The notes under the pieces: model-generated
Database searches by the model: none
Told to the model about the DNA's origin: nothing
The model's input: only the letters and a program-made list of their open reading frames with translations
In this document: positions 27,829-37,612 of the stretch, piece after piece
Layout: every line of letters begins with the position of its first letter
Numbering within the stretch: the stretch's first letter is position 1
Position numbers and translations under genes: made by a program
Source of the DNA: a virus
IMG/VR virus record: IMGVR_UViG_3300026521_000161
Span: 1-64,000 of that record
Strand: one strand, 5' to 3'
Length of the DNA: 64,000 bases

Positions 27829-28233
27829 ATGAGTAAAAAGATAGTTCCAACATTATCCTTAGATGGATACGTACAAGATGAGAATGTGATGATGAGTAAA
27901 ATATATGAATATTTCTTATTAACACAATACTCACAAAGTTATCTATATGGTGGGTATATAGAAAGTTATGATAAATCTATCAAGGCTACTACCGCATTGG
28001 GTTCTGAGGTTGAAGCGGCTTTAGAGAACTCCTTATACAGGTTATATGATAAATACTTTACAGATGTTGAGCCAACTGTAAAACTTGAAGATGAGGATGG
28101 TTTATATAAATTAACTATAGACGTCAGTTGCGTCGGCGCTAATGGTGATAAATTATATTTATCTAAAGCTATGACTATTACCGATGGTAAAATTAACGAA
28201 ATAGCTGGTATACTAGACTATTTTAATTCTTAG
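27829..28233 (+). CDS. Conserved large-phage structural protein, 134 aa
   Basis: Begins KKIVPTLSLDGYVQDENVMM and has YFLLTQYSQSYLYGGYIESYD, a pattern I associate with a small conserved virion protein of several jumbo phages, often near baseplate genes. The rest is a beta-rich acidic domain. It is followed 9 nt later by the next gene with a strong AGGAGG. Precise role not known. Confidence 0.55.
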   Translation: MSKKIVPTLSLDGYVQDENVMMSKIYEYFLLTQYSQSYLYGGYIESYDKSIKATTALGSEVEAALENSLYRLYDKYFTDVEPTVKLEDEDGLYKLTIDVSCVGANGDKLYLSKAMTITDGKINEIAGILDYFNS

Positions 28234-28242
28234 GAGGAAATT

Positions 28243-28827
28243 ATGAATGAACTGGATAAAGTAGCTGACGCTATGGCTGAAAATGAAAAAGAAGAGATAG
28301 CCTCGTTTAGTAAAGTTATAGCAAGCTTAAAAAACGAAGATAAGACTATAAATATGTATGATTTTGAATTATACTTTTTACCGTATATAATCGGAGAGAT
28401 AGCTAGAACTGATGAGAATAAAGCTGTGTACATCTCTAACTTTTTAAGAGTAACAGAATCACATCATATTGGTATAGCTGTTGTTAATGGAGAGAATGAG
28501 GTTGTATTTAAGCTACCGCCACTTATAACAGATAGTGATGTTAGTGAGTTAAGTAACATAGCATTTAATCGAGTAATGAAACAAGTTAGAGCATATTCGG
28601 ATAGTAATCCATGGAAAGCCGATGCTATCATGAAGAATGTAACTAACGAAGTGATAAGTAAAATGAAAGTTGATGACAGTAAAGGTTATTTAGAGGATTT
28701 AATAAAGATATATAAAACTTATCCAGATAGAGTTAATAAAGTTATTTTAAGAGATGGCGAACTTATTATTAAAGACAATAAACAACAAACAACGCAAGAA
28801 GATGAAGAAGAACTATTCGACTACTAA
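28243..28827 (+). CDS. Unknown protein, 194 aa, second gene of the plus-strand pair
   Basis: Not recognised. Mostly helical, acidic at the C-terminus (TTQEDEEELFDY). It is translated from AGGAGG right after the preceding gene, so the two probably act together in tail or neck assembly. It ends at a bidirectional terminator. Confidence 0.5.
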   Translation: MNELDKVADAMAENEKEEIASFSKVIASLKNEDKTINMYDFELYFLPYIIGEIARTDENKAVYISNFLRVTESHHIGIAVVNGENEVVFKLPPLITDSDVSELSNIAFNRVMKQVRAYSDSNPWKADAIMKNVTNEVISKMKVDDSKGYLEDLIKIYKTYPDRVNKVILRDGELIIKDNKQQTTQEDEEELFDY

Positions 28828-28848
28828 CGCTACTCATTGTAGCGTTAG
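28824..28848. terminator. Bidirectional terminator between convergent genes
   Basis: 10-bp stem CTAACGCTAC / GTAGCGTTAG overlapping both ends. Confidence 0.8.
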
Positions 28849-29154
28849 TGCGATTGTATACCCTTTTCCTACTTTTTCATTATCTACATACGAGACAGAG
28901 AATCTGTATAAATCATTATCTAACATAAGTTCTACTATATAACCTCTATTATCTTCTAATTTAAAACTACTATCTATAGCCTTAACTATTAATCTTTTAA
29001 CAATCACAATTAATAACTCATTATTGTCTGGAGCTAAGAATAAGTCTGATGGAACAATATTGTCTATCTGTTCTTTTATATACTTACGTAACGCATGTTT
29101 ATCTTTAACAACACATTTTATTTTATCTTTAACGGGTTCACTTACTAATAACAT
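28834..29154 (-). CDS. Unknown protein, 106 aa
   Basis: Start overlaps the stop of the upstream baseplate gene (TAATG), implying translational coupling. Alpha plus beta, no motif. Likely an accessory tail or baseplate protein by context. Confidence 0.5.
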   Translation of the reverse strand: MLLVSEPVKDKIKCVVKDKHALRKYIKEQIDNIVPSDLFLAPDNNELLIVIVKRLIVKAIDSSFKLEDNRGYIVELMLDNDLYRFSVSYVDNEKVGKGYTIALTLQ

Positions 29155-30530
29155 TATTTCTCCTTAATTCTTCTAAATAGCCCAGCTATCGCTACGACCG
29201 TAGCTTTATTAGCTATATCGTAATAATATTCAACAGCTTGAACTATACCTGTTGTCTCAGCAATTAATCCATCTTTATCAAAAATATATTTAAAAGGCAT
29301 ACCTGGATAAATAAAGTCGGGGTTTATTTTACCAAGTTTCATTATGCCCGGTATAACCTCTGTTCTATTAACAACTGATCTATATGTATATGCGTTATGA
29401 TCTAGATCTGTATCTATAACTGTATCAAATGTCTCTGGTTTATCCGTTAATGTTTCTAAACTATTGTGATCTTTATCAGAATATAAAACATCATCATTTG
29501 TTATATCATATCCTGAACTATCTAATATACTTTCTGTATCTGTTAAAGCTATAGTTTTACCAATGTTATATTGGTCTCCCTCATCACTATCTTTAAATGT
29601 TATGTCTGATATAACTAACTTAAACACGCCATCTTGGTAAAAGAAGTCACTATCATTAGTGGACATCTCTTTTACAGAAGGGCTTACTATAAGTAACTTA
29701 GGTCTTAATGTTTCCTTATCATATCTAGTAACATCATGCAATGGGAAAATCTCTATATCATAATTCTCACCAGTACCAAACAACCATTCAGGCTTATCTT
29801 TATTAGGACCAGAATTATATACTTTATACTCACCACCATACCTTATCTTAGTAAAATATATATTAATGCCATTATTATAAACACCGAACATCTCTTTTTG
29901 TAATATATAAGGAACTTTAATAAGTTTAGTAAATGGTTTTATTAAGATGTTTCTATATACATCTTTATTATCTGGTTCATACACCATTATTTTACTTTCT
30001 ACACCATGTATTTTTACTTCATAATTTATTAATGTGGACATGAATTGTTTTAAATTCATATCGTGATATATACCTGAGATATATTGGTTTTTTAAGTTTA
30101 GCGTTAACTTATCCACACATTCACCTTTTATAGTTAATAAATCTGACTCATCTTGTTCTGACTCATCTAGTTTATTGCTATGTGAGGTATTGACATCTGG
30201 ATTTTCAGTTAGAAGTATGAACTTATATCGTAGCTTACGTATAGCTTTATTATCGTAATTGAAAAGTAATGTTATTTCTAAATCGTCTCTCTTAGGGTAT
30301 ATAGTTTTAAAGTATGTACCTGCTGGCATCATGAACTCCACGAATAACACATCTGTTATGTTTGTACTAAAGTTCCTACTAACTCTTACATCTGTAACTA
30401 AATCTATAGGATAATCATCATCTTTATTATGTAATGTTACAGTTATTTTAGGCATTATGAAATGTCTTGGTTGGTTAAAGACATCGAACGCTACATTATC
30501 TATATTAGACTGTTGTTTTATTTTTATCAT
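29154..30530 (-). CDS. Probable baseplate hub protein (gp27/gpD-like), 458 aa
   Basis: The N-terminus has ITVTLHNKDDDYPIDLVTDVRVSR and FVEFMMPAGTYFKTIYPKRDDLEITLLF, resembling the barrel domains of tail hub proteins. The C-terminus ends with GIVQAVEYYYDIANKATVVAIAG, as hub proteins often do. Length fits. It would form the threefold hub linking tail tube and spike. It lies in a co-directional run of structural genes. The assignment rests on pattern, not alignment. Confidence 0.5.
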   Translation of the reverse strand: MIKIKQQSNIDNVAFDVFNQPRHFIMPKITVTLHNKDDDYPIDLVTDVRVSRNFSTNITDVLFVEFMMPAGTYFKTIYPKRDDLEITLLFNYDNKAIRKLRYKFILLTENPDVNTSHSNKLDESEQDESDLLTIKGECVDKLTLNLKNQYISGIYHDMNLKQFMSTLINYEVKIHGVESKIMVYEPDNKDVYRNILIKPFTKLIKVPYILQKEMFGVYNNGINIYFTKIRYGGEYKVYNSGPNKDKPEWLFGTGENYDIEIFPLHDVTRYDKETLRPKLLIVSPSVKEMSTNDSDFFYQDGVFKLVISDITFKDSDEGDQYNIGKTIALTDTESILDSSGYDITNDDVLYSDKDHNSLETLTDKPETFDTVIDTDLDHNAYTYRSVVNRTEVIPGIMKLGKINPDFIYPGMPFKYIFDKDGLIAETTGIVQAVEYYYDIANKATVVAIAGLFRRIKEK

Positions 30531-30539
30531 AATTTACCC

Positions 30540-31049
30540 TTAGAAAACTATATCTGATAGATCTATCATAGCTAACTTATTACTACGTTCAGCATAGTTA
30601 CCGGTTAACGTATCACTTAGACCTAATACTTTTGGTTTATCTTTTTCCATACGTCTTATTATTTTATCTTTATTTTGCTTAACTATAGACTCGTAAAAAT
30701 CATTAACATAATCATATACTTCTTTAGCTTCTTCAGATGCTTGATTTTCTAATCTGTCTAATATACTTTCTATAGATTTAGTTATCTTAAGTAAATCCTC
30801 TTTTCTAGTTATTGAAATAGAATAATCCTCGTGATATATATCTATAACTTTAGATAGTGGTAAGAATACTGTTTCTGGGTTGTTTAGTGATGCCTTCACT
30901 GCTTGACCGTTTATGAAGTCAACAGGCTCTCCATATAATTCTATCTCTGCTTCAGTAGTCACTGCTATCCTAGGAACAACTACAAAAACTTTTACTTTAT
31001 GCAATTCTTTAACTACTCTTTTAAATGTATGTGAATTAAATCCTATCAT
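30540..31049 (-). CDS. Unknown protein in baseplate operon, 169 aa
   Basis: The start chosen is ATG at 31049, five bases after AGGAG; the GTG one codon earlier is too close. Beta-rich N-part, helical charged C-part (RRMEKDKPKVLGLSDTL). Not recognised. TTGAA lies only about 15 nt upstream. Confidence 0.5.
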   Translation of the reverse strand: MIGFNSHTFKRVVKELHKVKVFVVVPRIAVTTEAEIELYGEPVDFINGQAVKASLNNPETVFLPLSKVIDIYHEDYSISITRKEDLLKITKSIESILDRLENQASEEAKEVYDYVNDFYESIVKQNKDKIIRRMEKDKPKVLGLSDTLTGNYAERSNKLAMIDLSDIVF

Positions 31050-31076
31050 CACTTCTCCTTTTATTCAAAAGATACA

Positions 31077-31101
31077 TAGGATGTGGTTTAACCACATCCT
31101 A
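31077..31101 (-). terminator. Terminator
   Basis: 10-bp stem TAGGATGTGG / CCACATCCTA at the end of the next gene upstream, then ...TCTTTTGAATAA on the minus strand. Confidence 0.75.
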
Positions 31102-32337
31102 TATAAATTCTATTGTAAATGTACTTAAATAATATTTTATAATATATGTTAGAATAGGCATAAAGTAATATTGTTCTTTATCACCTATATCGAATATTTT
31201 TTCATATAACGTATCTATCATAGCTCTATCTATAGTTCCTCCTGACATAGTCGCTATTAATAACTGCTCGAACATAGTTAGATCACCATATTCCAATGGT
31301 AATGTTGGGTTAAAGATTATATCATATACTTGTTTCCTAAAGATATAATGTTCTGTTTCTAATTCTGGGAAATATTGGTTTATTATATTGTTTGTTTCTT
31401 CATAAACTGCATCCCTACTCACATCTATGATATCATCCACTTGTATATAATCTATAGTGAATAAATGAGGATTATTAGAAACATCTGTCCTATCTAATTC
31501 TGATGTATATTTATGCACTCTACCTCTACCTATATCTTGTTTAACTAACAAATCTAATATACTTATTTTAACATCTACTACTTCAACTGTCTCTATTCTG
31601 TTACTTATGTTATTAAGTCCTATAGTATCTCTTATAAAGGTTTCTAATTGTGGATCATATACTAATGATAATTCATCTTTATAACACATAAAGAAATTCG
31701 TATCTTGATTTATGAACTTTCTAGACCATTCAGATATAAGATCTTCCATAACTTTATATAACTCTCTTTTATCTTTAACTTCTGTTTTAGTATATAATGG
31801 CTGAGTTTTAGTTTTTCTATAGTCTTTATTAAAAACAAATTCATTAGCTGTAGAGTTTAAAAGTGTTGTTAATTGTGGATCATCTAAACCTGTTATTTCT
31901 CCATATACTTCATAATCTACATTATAAACTTTATCGTTATTATAATCGACTTTCCTAACATTAGTTATAACAAATATAACTGATTTACCATCTGCTATTT
32001 TAGCTATAAATAAATCATTAGGATTAACAGCTTCATTAAGATCTACAATACCACTACCTGATGATAACTCAGAATCTAACGGTGTCTCCACATTTATAAT
32101 AAAATTATCTATCCTGTTATAGCTTTGTAAAGCAGGACTAAGCTCTGGATCATATTCTGTTACATATGTATTCTCGTCTATATTTCTATGGAAATATGTT
32201 ACTTCCCATTTATATCCTGCTATATATGCCCTTATCTCCTCATTTGTTCTCTCCGTCTCGAACATAGGAACGATGGACTTATTTTGTTTCTCTTCTACGT
32301 TAAGATTAACTTCTTCACTTATACCAAATATAGGCAT
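31099..32337 (-). CDS. Probable baseplate or tail structural protein, 412 aa
   Basis: The start is ATG at 32337, after AAGGAGATAACG. A longer frame upstream would include the ribosome site. Typical of a conserved jumbo-phage virion protein with the pattern WEVTYFHRNIDENTYV, DDLFIAKIADGKSVIFVI-like strands and VDYEVYGEIT. No enzymatic motif. It lies in the tail/baseplate run. Confidence 0.5.
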   Translation of the reverse strand: MPIFGISEEVNLNVEEKQNKSIVPMFETERTNEEIRAYIAGYKWEVTYFHRNIDENTYVTEYDPELSPALQSYNRIDNFIINVETPLDSELSSGSGIVDLNEAVNPNDLFIAKIADGKSVIFVITNVRKVDYNNDKVYNVDYEVYGEITGLDDPQLTTLLNSTANEFVFNKDYRKTKTQPLYTKTEVKDKRELYKVMEDLISEWSRKFINQDTNFFMCYKDELSLVYDPQLETFIRDTIGLNNISNRIETVEVVDVKISILDLLVKQDIGRGRVHKYTSELDRTDVSNNPHLFTIDYIQVDDIIDVSRDAVYEETNNIINQYFPELETEHYIFRKQVYDIIFNPTLPLEYGDLTMFEQLLIATMSGGTIDRAMIDTLYEKIFDIGDKEQYYFMPILTYIIKYYLSTFTIEFI

Positions 32338-32361
32338 CGTTATCTCCTTTTTATTAATCAA

Positions 32362-32387
32362 CGTAACACGGAATATTCCGTGTTACG
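32362..32387 (-). terminator. Terminator (perfect palindrome)
   Basis: CGTAACACGGAAT / ATTCCGTGTTACG, 26 bp, overlapping the stop of the 458-aa gene. Confidence 0.75.
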
Positions 32388-33759
32388 CTAATTTAGTGTT
32401 AAGTATTTTTTCGTTAAAACTAGAAACTGGTAGTTTATATAGAGCTATCAAAGTCTCATCCCTCTCTACCTTAGTTTCATCTCTATTAGTAGGAGAGAAA
32501 TAATATATAACGCTTCTATCAGTTATAAAGTTTATCACTAAGTGATAACTACTAGTTATTAGTAAAGGCTCCTCTGTTTTTATATTACCATCTTCATCTT
32601 TATATAATTTTAGATCTCGTTTGTTATTACCATCATATAACTCTAAATACACTAACGCCATATGGTATTCGAATAACTCACTACTATCACATTCAGACAT
32701 ATAGTTTATAAGTGAGTCAGGTATACCTATGTAACGTAAGTCATTTATATTAAATAAAAGATTAGGGTTATCAGGATCTACTTCCAACAATATACTAACA
32801 GCACGCATCATATCGGCTCTATCGTATCCTAACGGATAAAAGTTATCGTATGTAGGTATATGGAACATAGCTGCTTCATTATCCTTAAATGATTTATATT
32901 TAGATATAACATGTGTTATGTCTAATTTATCCTCAGCATGATCTATTTGTTTAGCTATTGTTTCTCTAGGTAACCATCTATCTGGTATTCTTTTATTATT
33001 AACTATTATAGGGTATTGCACTGTTAGTGAATATGGTTGCTTTATAGAAACCTTATAACTAAAACTAACATCAAAATACGCATCATCTTGTTTCTCTATA
33101 TTAACATCACTAGGAACTTCTTCGAACATACCAAATATATTATTAAATACCCCTCTAAAAACAGGAACACTATAATTGCTACCTCTGTTAATAGTTCTAT
33201 CTAGTTTATATATGGATATAACATCTATATACCCCATAAGATCCATATCTAGCTCTCTAAGAGCTTTTATATCATTTATGAGTGCTAATACATTATTCGG
33301 TATTAAATAGCTATATGGTAAGTTATGGGCCATTGTATAACCACTTATATCGTAATATGCTTGTAGATTACTTATAACCCTTTGTGCTAGTGTTTTAGAC
33401 TGTGTTTTATAAGTAAAGTGGATAGTTAAATCTATACCTTTATAATTAGGCCTTACATTAAATCCGTTAGTTCTATCTAGTAACATTATTTTATTAAGCG
33501 GATGATATGTATTCGTGCCTAACCTCATATTCTCATCCGGAGTTATTTCATATGTATATGATAATACTGGTCCACCTATAGTATTATCATATGTATTATC
33601 AGTAACTTCAACATTCTCTCTATTGTAATTACCTACATCATAACTAAATGCTTCAGGGTCTTTTATAATCTTTCTATTAAGATCATCTCTGATAGTGTTT
33701 ATGATAGGCTGTACAAATGTATGTTCGATACCATCTAAAACACTTACTCTAGTTATCAT
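32383..33759 (-). CDS. Probable baseplate wedge or tail protein, 458 aa
   Basis: Patterns GGPVLSYTYEITPDEN, DLTIHFTYKTQSKTLAQRV and DAYFDVSFSYKVSIKQP resemble conserved virion proteins of large phages such as G and AR9, where they are thought to be tail or baseplate parts. It starts 3 nt after the preceding gene's stop, so the two are coupled. No enzymatic motif. Confidence 0.5.
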   Translation of the reverse strand: MITRVSVLDGIEHTFVQPIINTIRDDLNRKIIKDPEAFSYDVGNYNRENVEVTDNTYDNTIGGPVLSYTYEITPDENMRLGTNTYHPLNKIMLLDRTNGFNVRPNYKGIDLTIHFTYKTQSKTLAQRVISNLQAYYDISGYTMAHNLPYSYLIPNNVLALINDIKALRELDMDLMGYIDVISIYKLDRTINRGSNYSVPVFRGVFNNIFGMFEEVPSDVNIEKQDDAYFDVSFSYKVSIKQPYSLTVQYPIIVNNKRIPDRWLPRETIAKQIDHAEDKLDITHVISKYKSFKDNEAAMFHIPTYDNFYPLGYDRADMMRAVSILLEVDPDNPNLLFNINDLRYIGIPDSLINYMSECDSSELFEYHMALVYLELYDGNNKRDLKLYKDEDGNIKTEEPLLITSSYHLVINFITDRSVIYYFSPTNRDETKVERDETLIALYKLPVSSFNEKILNTKLA

Positions 33760-33762
33760 TGT

Positions 33763-34257
33763 TTATTCCCAATCATAGTTTTTTAAAACTTTAACAACAG
33801 TTAATGTATCCCTATAACCTAAACGTTCCATAAGTAATGCAAACACTTCGTCTATAGGAAGATCATTTTTGATATCAGTTAGCTTGTATTCTACCTTTAA
33901 ATGCGAACCATGGCCATATTCAGTCTTCTCTACTTCTCGATAACTAACGTTCATATGTTTCATCATGTTTACTAAATATGTATAATCTGTATCTAACTCT
34001 GGGTTATTAGAAATGTTTATAACCATATCTACAATTTTATAGACAGCTACATCATCACTCCACTTTAGTTTACCTGATTTTAATAACAATATAAGATCTG
34101 AAAGCTTAGTAATACCATTAGTATTAAAAACATTTGATATTAGCACAACTGCCTCGCATGTCTCTGTAAAAGTCTTACTACCGTCTTTACTACTATATAG
34201 TAAACTATCTAGCTCTTTCTTTTCTGTTTTTTTATTTCCTAAATCTACTTTAAACAT
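33763..34257 (-). CDS. Unknown protein in baseplate run, 164 aa
   Basis: The start is ATG at 34257, with AAGGA six bases before it; the GTG one codon earlier is less well spaced. Helical, acidic. TTGAA box upstream. By position, an accessory baseplate protein. Confidence 0.5.
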   Translation of the reverse strand: MFKVDLGNKKTEKKELDSLLYSSKDGSKTFTETCEAVVLISNVFNTNGITKLSDLILLLKSGKLKWSDDVAVYKIVDMVINISNNPELDTDYTYLVNMMKHMNVSYREVEKTEYGHGSHLKVEYKLTDIKNDLPIDEVFALLMERLGYRDTLTVVKVLKNYDWE

Positions 34258-34279
34258 CACTGTTCCTTTATTACTTTAA

Positions 34280-34284
34280 TTCAA
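34280..34284 (-). promoter_or_regulatory. TTGAA element (class 2)
   Basis: Minus strand TTGAATTAAAGTAATAAAGGA, about 20 nt before the start codon near 34257. It heads the baseplate run 33763-31099. Confidence 0.5.
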
Positions 34285-34347
34285 GAAAAAAGAAATCAAA
34301 CACCACATGCAGCCTAAGCCACATGCGGAGTAATGTTTGTTAGACGA

Positions 34348-35841
34348 TTAGTCTTTTTTGTATAGTTTTGCAGATTCTACAGCATAGTCATATACTGGAG
34401 AAGTAACCATATCTTTTGCAGTACTAGTCACACCAGCAGCAACAGCTTTAGCAATTTTTGTTTTTGCGTTAATGATTCTACCGATAAGAGATTTAACTTT
34501 ATCAGAGATTGGAGATGCAGATTTATCGATCTCTTTCATAGTGCTTTTAAGAAGTTTTTCCATATCTTTTTTCTCTTTAGAGATTTTTGCACCATAACCT
34601 TTGATAACTTTTGCAGCAGTTTTGTCAAGATCTTTCATATCATTTTTAAGAGTTTCAACTTCAGTAAACTCTAATGGCTCTACATCTTTAAAGTTATCTT
34701 CATACTCAGAAGCTTCTGGAGCAACGATAAACTCTACAACTTTAATACCATTTGCGATTTTGTTAGCAAGTGAAAATGCTTTTGATGGCTTTGCATCAGC
34801 TTCAGATGGAAGTTTCTCAAGATCAGCCATAGCGTCTTTTGCTTCAGTAGTAACACATACAGCAAGACATCTAAGTTTATCAAAAGACATACCAACAGCA
34901 GAAACAACACCACCTTCAACATCACCAACAGCTTGCTCAGCAGCATCTAAGATATCGATATTTTTAAAACCAGCAGCTACTTTAGAAGCGTCGTTATCAA
35001 GTTCTAATTTAGAAGAGTTAACAGGTAAAGTTTTGATCATACCTTTAACCATGTTAGCGATAGTTACAACATCTTCTTTATCATTTCCACCATTCTCAGT
35101 GAACCCTTGAGCATACTTCATCATGTTTTCAATATCAGCCATAGGCATTTGCGCTTGAAGCACTTCATTCTTCATGCTTTCTACTGCTTCCATAAGTGTA
35201 GACTGACTAGAGATAAACTCACCGATTGAACCAGATGATACATCGCCTGTTAATGATAAAAGTTTGAATTTGTTGTTGATTGCTTTTTGAACTGACTCAG
35301 AGAACTCTTGACCATCTAAGTTAGTAGTTTTTGCATCTTTATGTTTTTTAACAAGTTTAACAAGACGCTCATAAGTAGTGTCACCTTTACCAACAAGTGA
35401 AGATAAGAAATGCCCAACTTTACCAACTAGATCTAAAATCCATTTCCAGATTTTCATAGCGATCTCTTTTGTTTTTTCCCATGCTTTTTTAAGCATTTCA
35501 CCGATACCTTCGTTTGCAGCAACGATAGATTCAGTACCTGGAGTAACAACAGCACTTACGATATGCTCTTGACCGATCATAGCAAGGTTTTGACGAAGTG
35601 ATTCATTCGCAACAGCTACACCTGTAGACTCGTCACCTTTTGCAGCGATAGCTTCACCAAGAGCCACACCAGCTTCAATATTTTCACACGCAGTAACTAA
35701 CATATCAAAGTTAGCAGAAGTAACAAGAAGGCTCTCTTCACCAACTTGTACGTCTTGTAGCGCTGCTACTGGATCAATAGCACCGTTTTCGTGCTTTGGC
35801 TTTTCGTTAGCCATAAAGTTTAAATCGTTTCTTCCGAACAT
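34348..35841 (-). CDS. Inner-body / internal head protein with cleaved propeptide, 497 aa
   Basis: The start is ATG at 35841 after AAAGGA. The N-terminal 120 residues contain several S/A/G-x-E sites (VANES, GQEH, PGTESIVAANEG) expected for cleavage by the head protease. An amphipathic helix follows (AWEKTKEIAMKIWKWILDL), then a long helical body. It shares the PGTES site and following amphipathic segment with the next gene, suggesting paralogues, like the phiKZ inner-body family (gp93, gp95, gp97) ejected or packed with DNA. Codon use is strongly GC-biased, so it is abundant. No virion RNAP motif. Confidence 0.6.
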   Translation of the reverse strand: MFGRNDLNFMANEKPKHENGAIDPVAALQDVQVGEESLLVTSANFDMLVTACENIEAGVALGEAIAAKGDESTGVAVANESLRQNLAMIGQEHIVSAVVTPGTESIVAANEGIGEMLKKAWEKTKEIAMKIWKWILDLVGKVGHFLSSLVGKGDTTYERLVKLVKKHKDAKTTNLDGQEFSESVQKAINNKFKLLSLTGDVSSGSIGEFISSQSTLMEAVESMKNEVLQAQMPMADIENMMKYAQGFTENGGNDKEDVVTIANMVKGMIKTLPVNSSKLELDNDASKVAAGFKNIDILDAAEQAVGDVEGGVVSAVGMSFDKLRCLAVCVTTEAKDAMADLEKLPSEADAKPSKAFSLANKIANGIKVVEFIVAPEASEYEDNFKDVEPLEFTEVETLKNDMKDLDKTAAKVIKGYGAKISKEKKDMEKLLKSTMKEIDKSASPISDKVKSLIGRIINAKTKIAKAVAAGVTSTAKDMVTSPVYDYAVESAKLYKKD

Positions 35842-35871
35842 AATATTTTCCTTTAATGTTTTATTTTTACT

Positions 35872-35895
35872 AGACCTCAATATAGATATTGGTCT
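35872..35895 (-). terminator. Hairpin between inner-body genes
   Basis: Stem AGACC-CAATAT / ATATTG-GTCT. It may end the 567-aa gene transcript or stabilise the next mRNA. Confidence 0.5.
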
Positions 35896-35902
35896 TTAGA
35901 TT

Positions 35903-37606
35903 TTATGATCTTAGTAGACCAGCCTCTTGCATACGCCATAACGCATACATATCCATAAGAATATCTAATGTAGAATAGTTAGACTTTTTATAATCAGTCA
36001 TCATACTTTCAAATGGTGTATTGTGTAAACCTATGATAGTATTATTCATATTGTTACTAACACCTAAGAACTCTTTTAATGGATTTAAATAACCTGTTGT
36101 TAATGCTTTAGTAGCACCAACTATATTACTTATAGTAGAAGTTAAGTATTTCTTACTTTCTTCATCTATGATCTCTTTAGGTAACTCTTTACATAACTCT
36201 TTCAATCGTCTAACTTCTCTGGTTATAGAGTTATTGTTCTTCTCTTTTCTATCTAAAGTCTTTTGTGTTAACTTAGCTATCTTAACAACCTTAGTATCTA
36301 TATCCTCATAAAGATCTAGAGCTGATGTTAATATCTTTTCTACACCCATTTCTGTTATATGTAGTTCTTCTACTTTACTATAGAGCTCCTCTAATTCAGG
36401 GGCCTCATTTGTTACTGTATAAGACTCTATAGATAACGTAAAGCATGATAGAACATCATTAACTAATTTACTCATATCTCTTATACCTTCCAACACACTA
36501 ACTGTATCTTCGCTGTTTGAAAAGTTCTTAACATTCTTATCTATAAGATGTATAAGTTCTACCTCAGCACGTTTATTATAAACGCGTTTAAGATAAACCA
36601 TTTTATCCCTACTAACTGATATAAGTGTTCTTTTAACACTATAATCAGATTCATCATAAGATTGGAATTGATCTTTAATTTCGTCTGGTACAGGTATTTC
36701 TTTACCACCAAATTTAATAACTTCTATCTTATAATCATCTTTTGTTAAATCACTAGCAGTATTTATGAATGTCTTAAGCTGTAATCCTAACATATCCATA
36801 TTCTCCATAACATCTTCTGTCATGATATCAAATACTTTACCACGAGATTCTTTACTTAACTCTACAGCTAATCTATATGAATCCACTAGTATGCCAAGAG
36901 ATTTAACTAAATCACTATTCTTACCTTTACCTAAAACAATATTAAATGGATTTAAATTACCATTAAGAACATCGTTAAGTAATCCTCTGTTTATATAGTT
37001 ATAACTATTAGTCATAACCTCTAAATGATTAAACAGATCCACGGCAGTTATCTTATCCTTATCTTCTAAAGGCATATAAAAAAATGTAGGATGTTTACGT
37101 AACCCATAAGCTACTCTTTTCTTCATTTTTTCTAAATATAACTTAACTTCATCACCTTGTCTTTTGTTCGGCATCTTCTTTATATCCTCTATCTCTTTCT
37201 GTATCTCTTTCTTTCTATCTCGGTAGCGTTCTCTTGGAGTATCACCGCCTGAACCACCACCACCTTTTCTCTTTTCTTTAAATAAACCTATGATAAAATC
37301 AAAGATCTTTTTAAATAGTGCAAATATCTTTCTACCCAATTCTTTTAAAAAATCTAATATTTTAGAAAAAGCGGCTGTAAATGTATCCATAACTTTAGAT
37401 ATAAAAGATTCTGTACCAGGTACAAGTTCTATATCGCCAGCATCTATTTTATAGATATCAGTAGCCACGGGAGCTAAACCGCCCTCCCCTTTATTATATT
37501 CCATTTCTAATATACCTATATCTTCATTAGCTATTAATGCCATATTTGATGTAGGTATATCAAGTTTACTTACCTTAGTTTTATAACCAAGATCTATGTT
37601 AACCAT
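35903..37606 (-). CDS. Internal head protein with propeptide, 567 aa
   Basis: N-terminus has IANEDIG and PGTESFISK, candidate protease sites, then an amphipathic, partly hydrophobic stretch (residues 70-110: AFSKILDFLKELGRKIFALF) and a Gly-rich linker. The rest is helical. The PGTES plus amphipathic helix layout repeats that of 34348-35841, so the two look paralogous. Probably part of the inner body or packaged for ejection. Codon use here is ordinary, so it is less abundant than its relative. Confidence 0.55.
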   Translation of the reverse strand: MVNIDLGYKTKVSKLDIPTSNMALIANEDIGILEMEYNKGEGGLAPVATDIYKIDAGDIELVPGTESFISKVMDTFTAAFSKILDFLKELGRKIFALFKKIFDFIIGLFKEKRKGGGGSGGDTPRERYRDRKKEIQKEIEDIKKMPNKRQGDEVKLYLEKMKKRVAYGLRKHPTFFYMPLEDKDKITAVDLFNHLEVMTNSYNYINRGLLNDVLNGNLNPFNIVLGKGKNSDLVKSLGILVDSYRLAVELSKESRGKVFDIMTEDVMENMDMLGLQLKTFINTASDLTKDDYKIEVIKFGGKEIPVPDEIKDQFQSYDESDYSVKRTLISVSRDKMVYLKRVYNKRAEVELIHLIDKNVKNFSNSEDTVSVLEGIRDMSKLVNDVLSCFTLSIESYTVTNEAPELEELYSKVEELHITEMGVEKILTSALDLYEDIDTKVVKIAKLTQKTLDRKEKNNNSITREVRRLKELCKELPKEIIDEESKKYLTSTISNIVGATKALTTGYLNPLKEFLGVSNNMNNTIIGLHNTPFESMMTDYKKSNYSTLDILMDMYALWRMQEAGLLRS

Positions 37607-37612
37607 GATGGA

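Noticed and set aside
34290-34345. Terminator after the inner-body gene
   Set aside because: GCATGTGG occurs as a direct rather than inverted repeat; only weak pairing is possible, so I did not call it.
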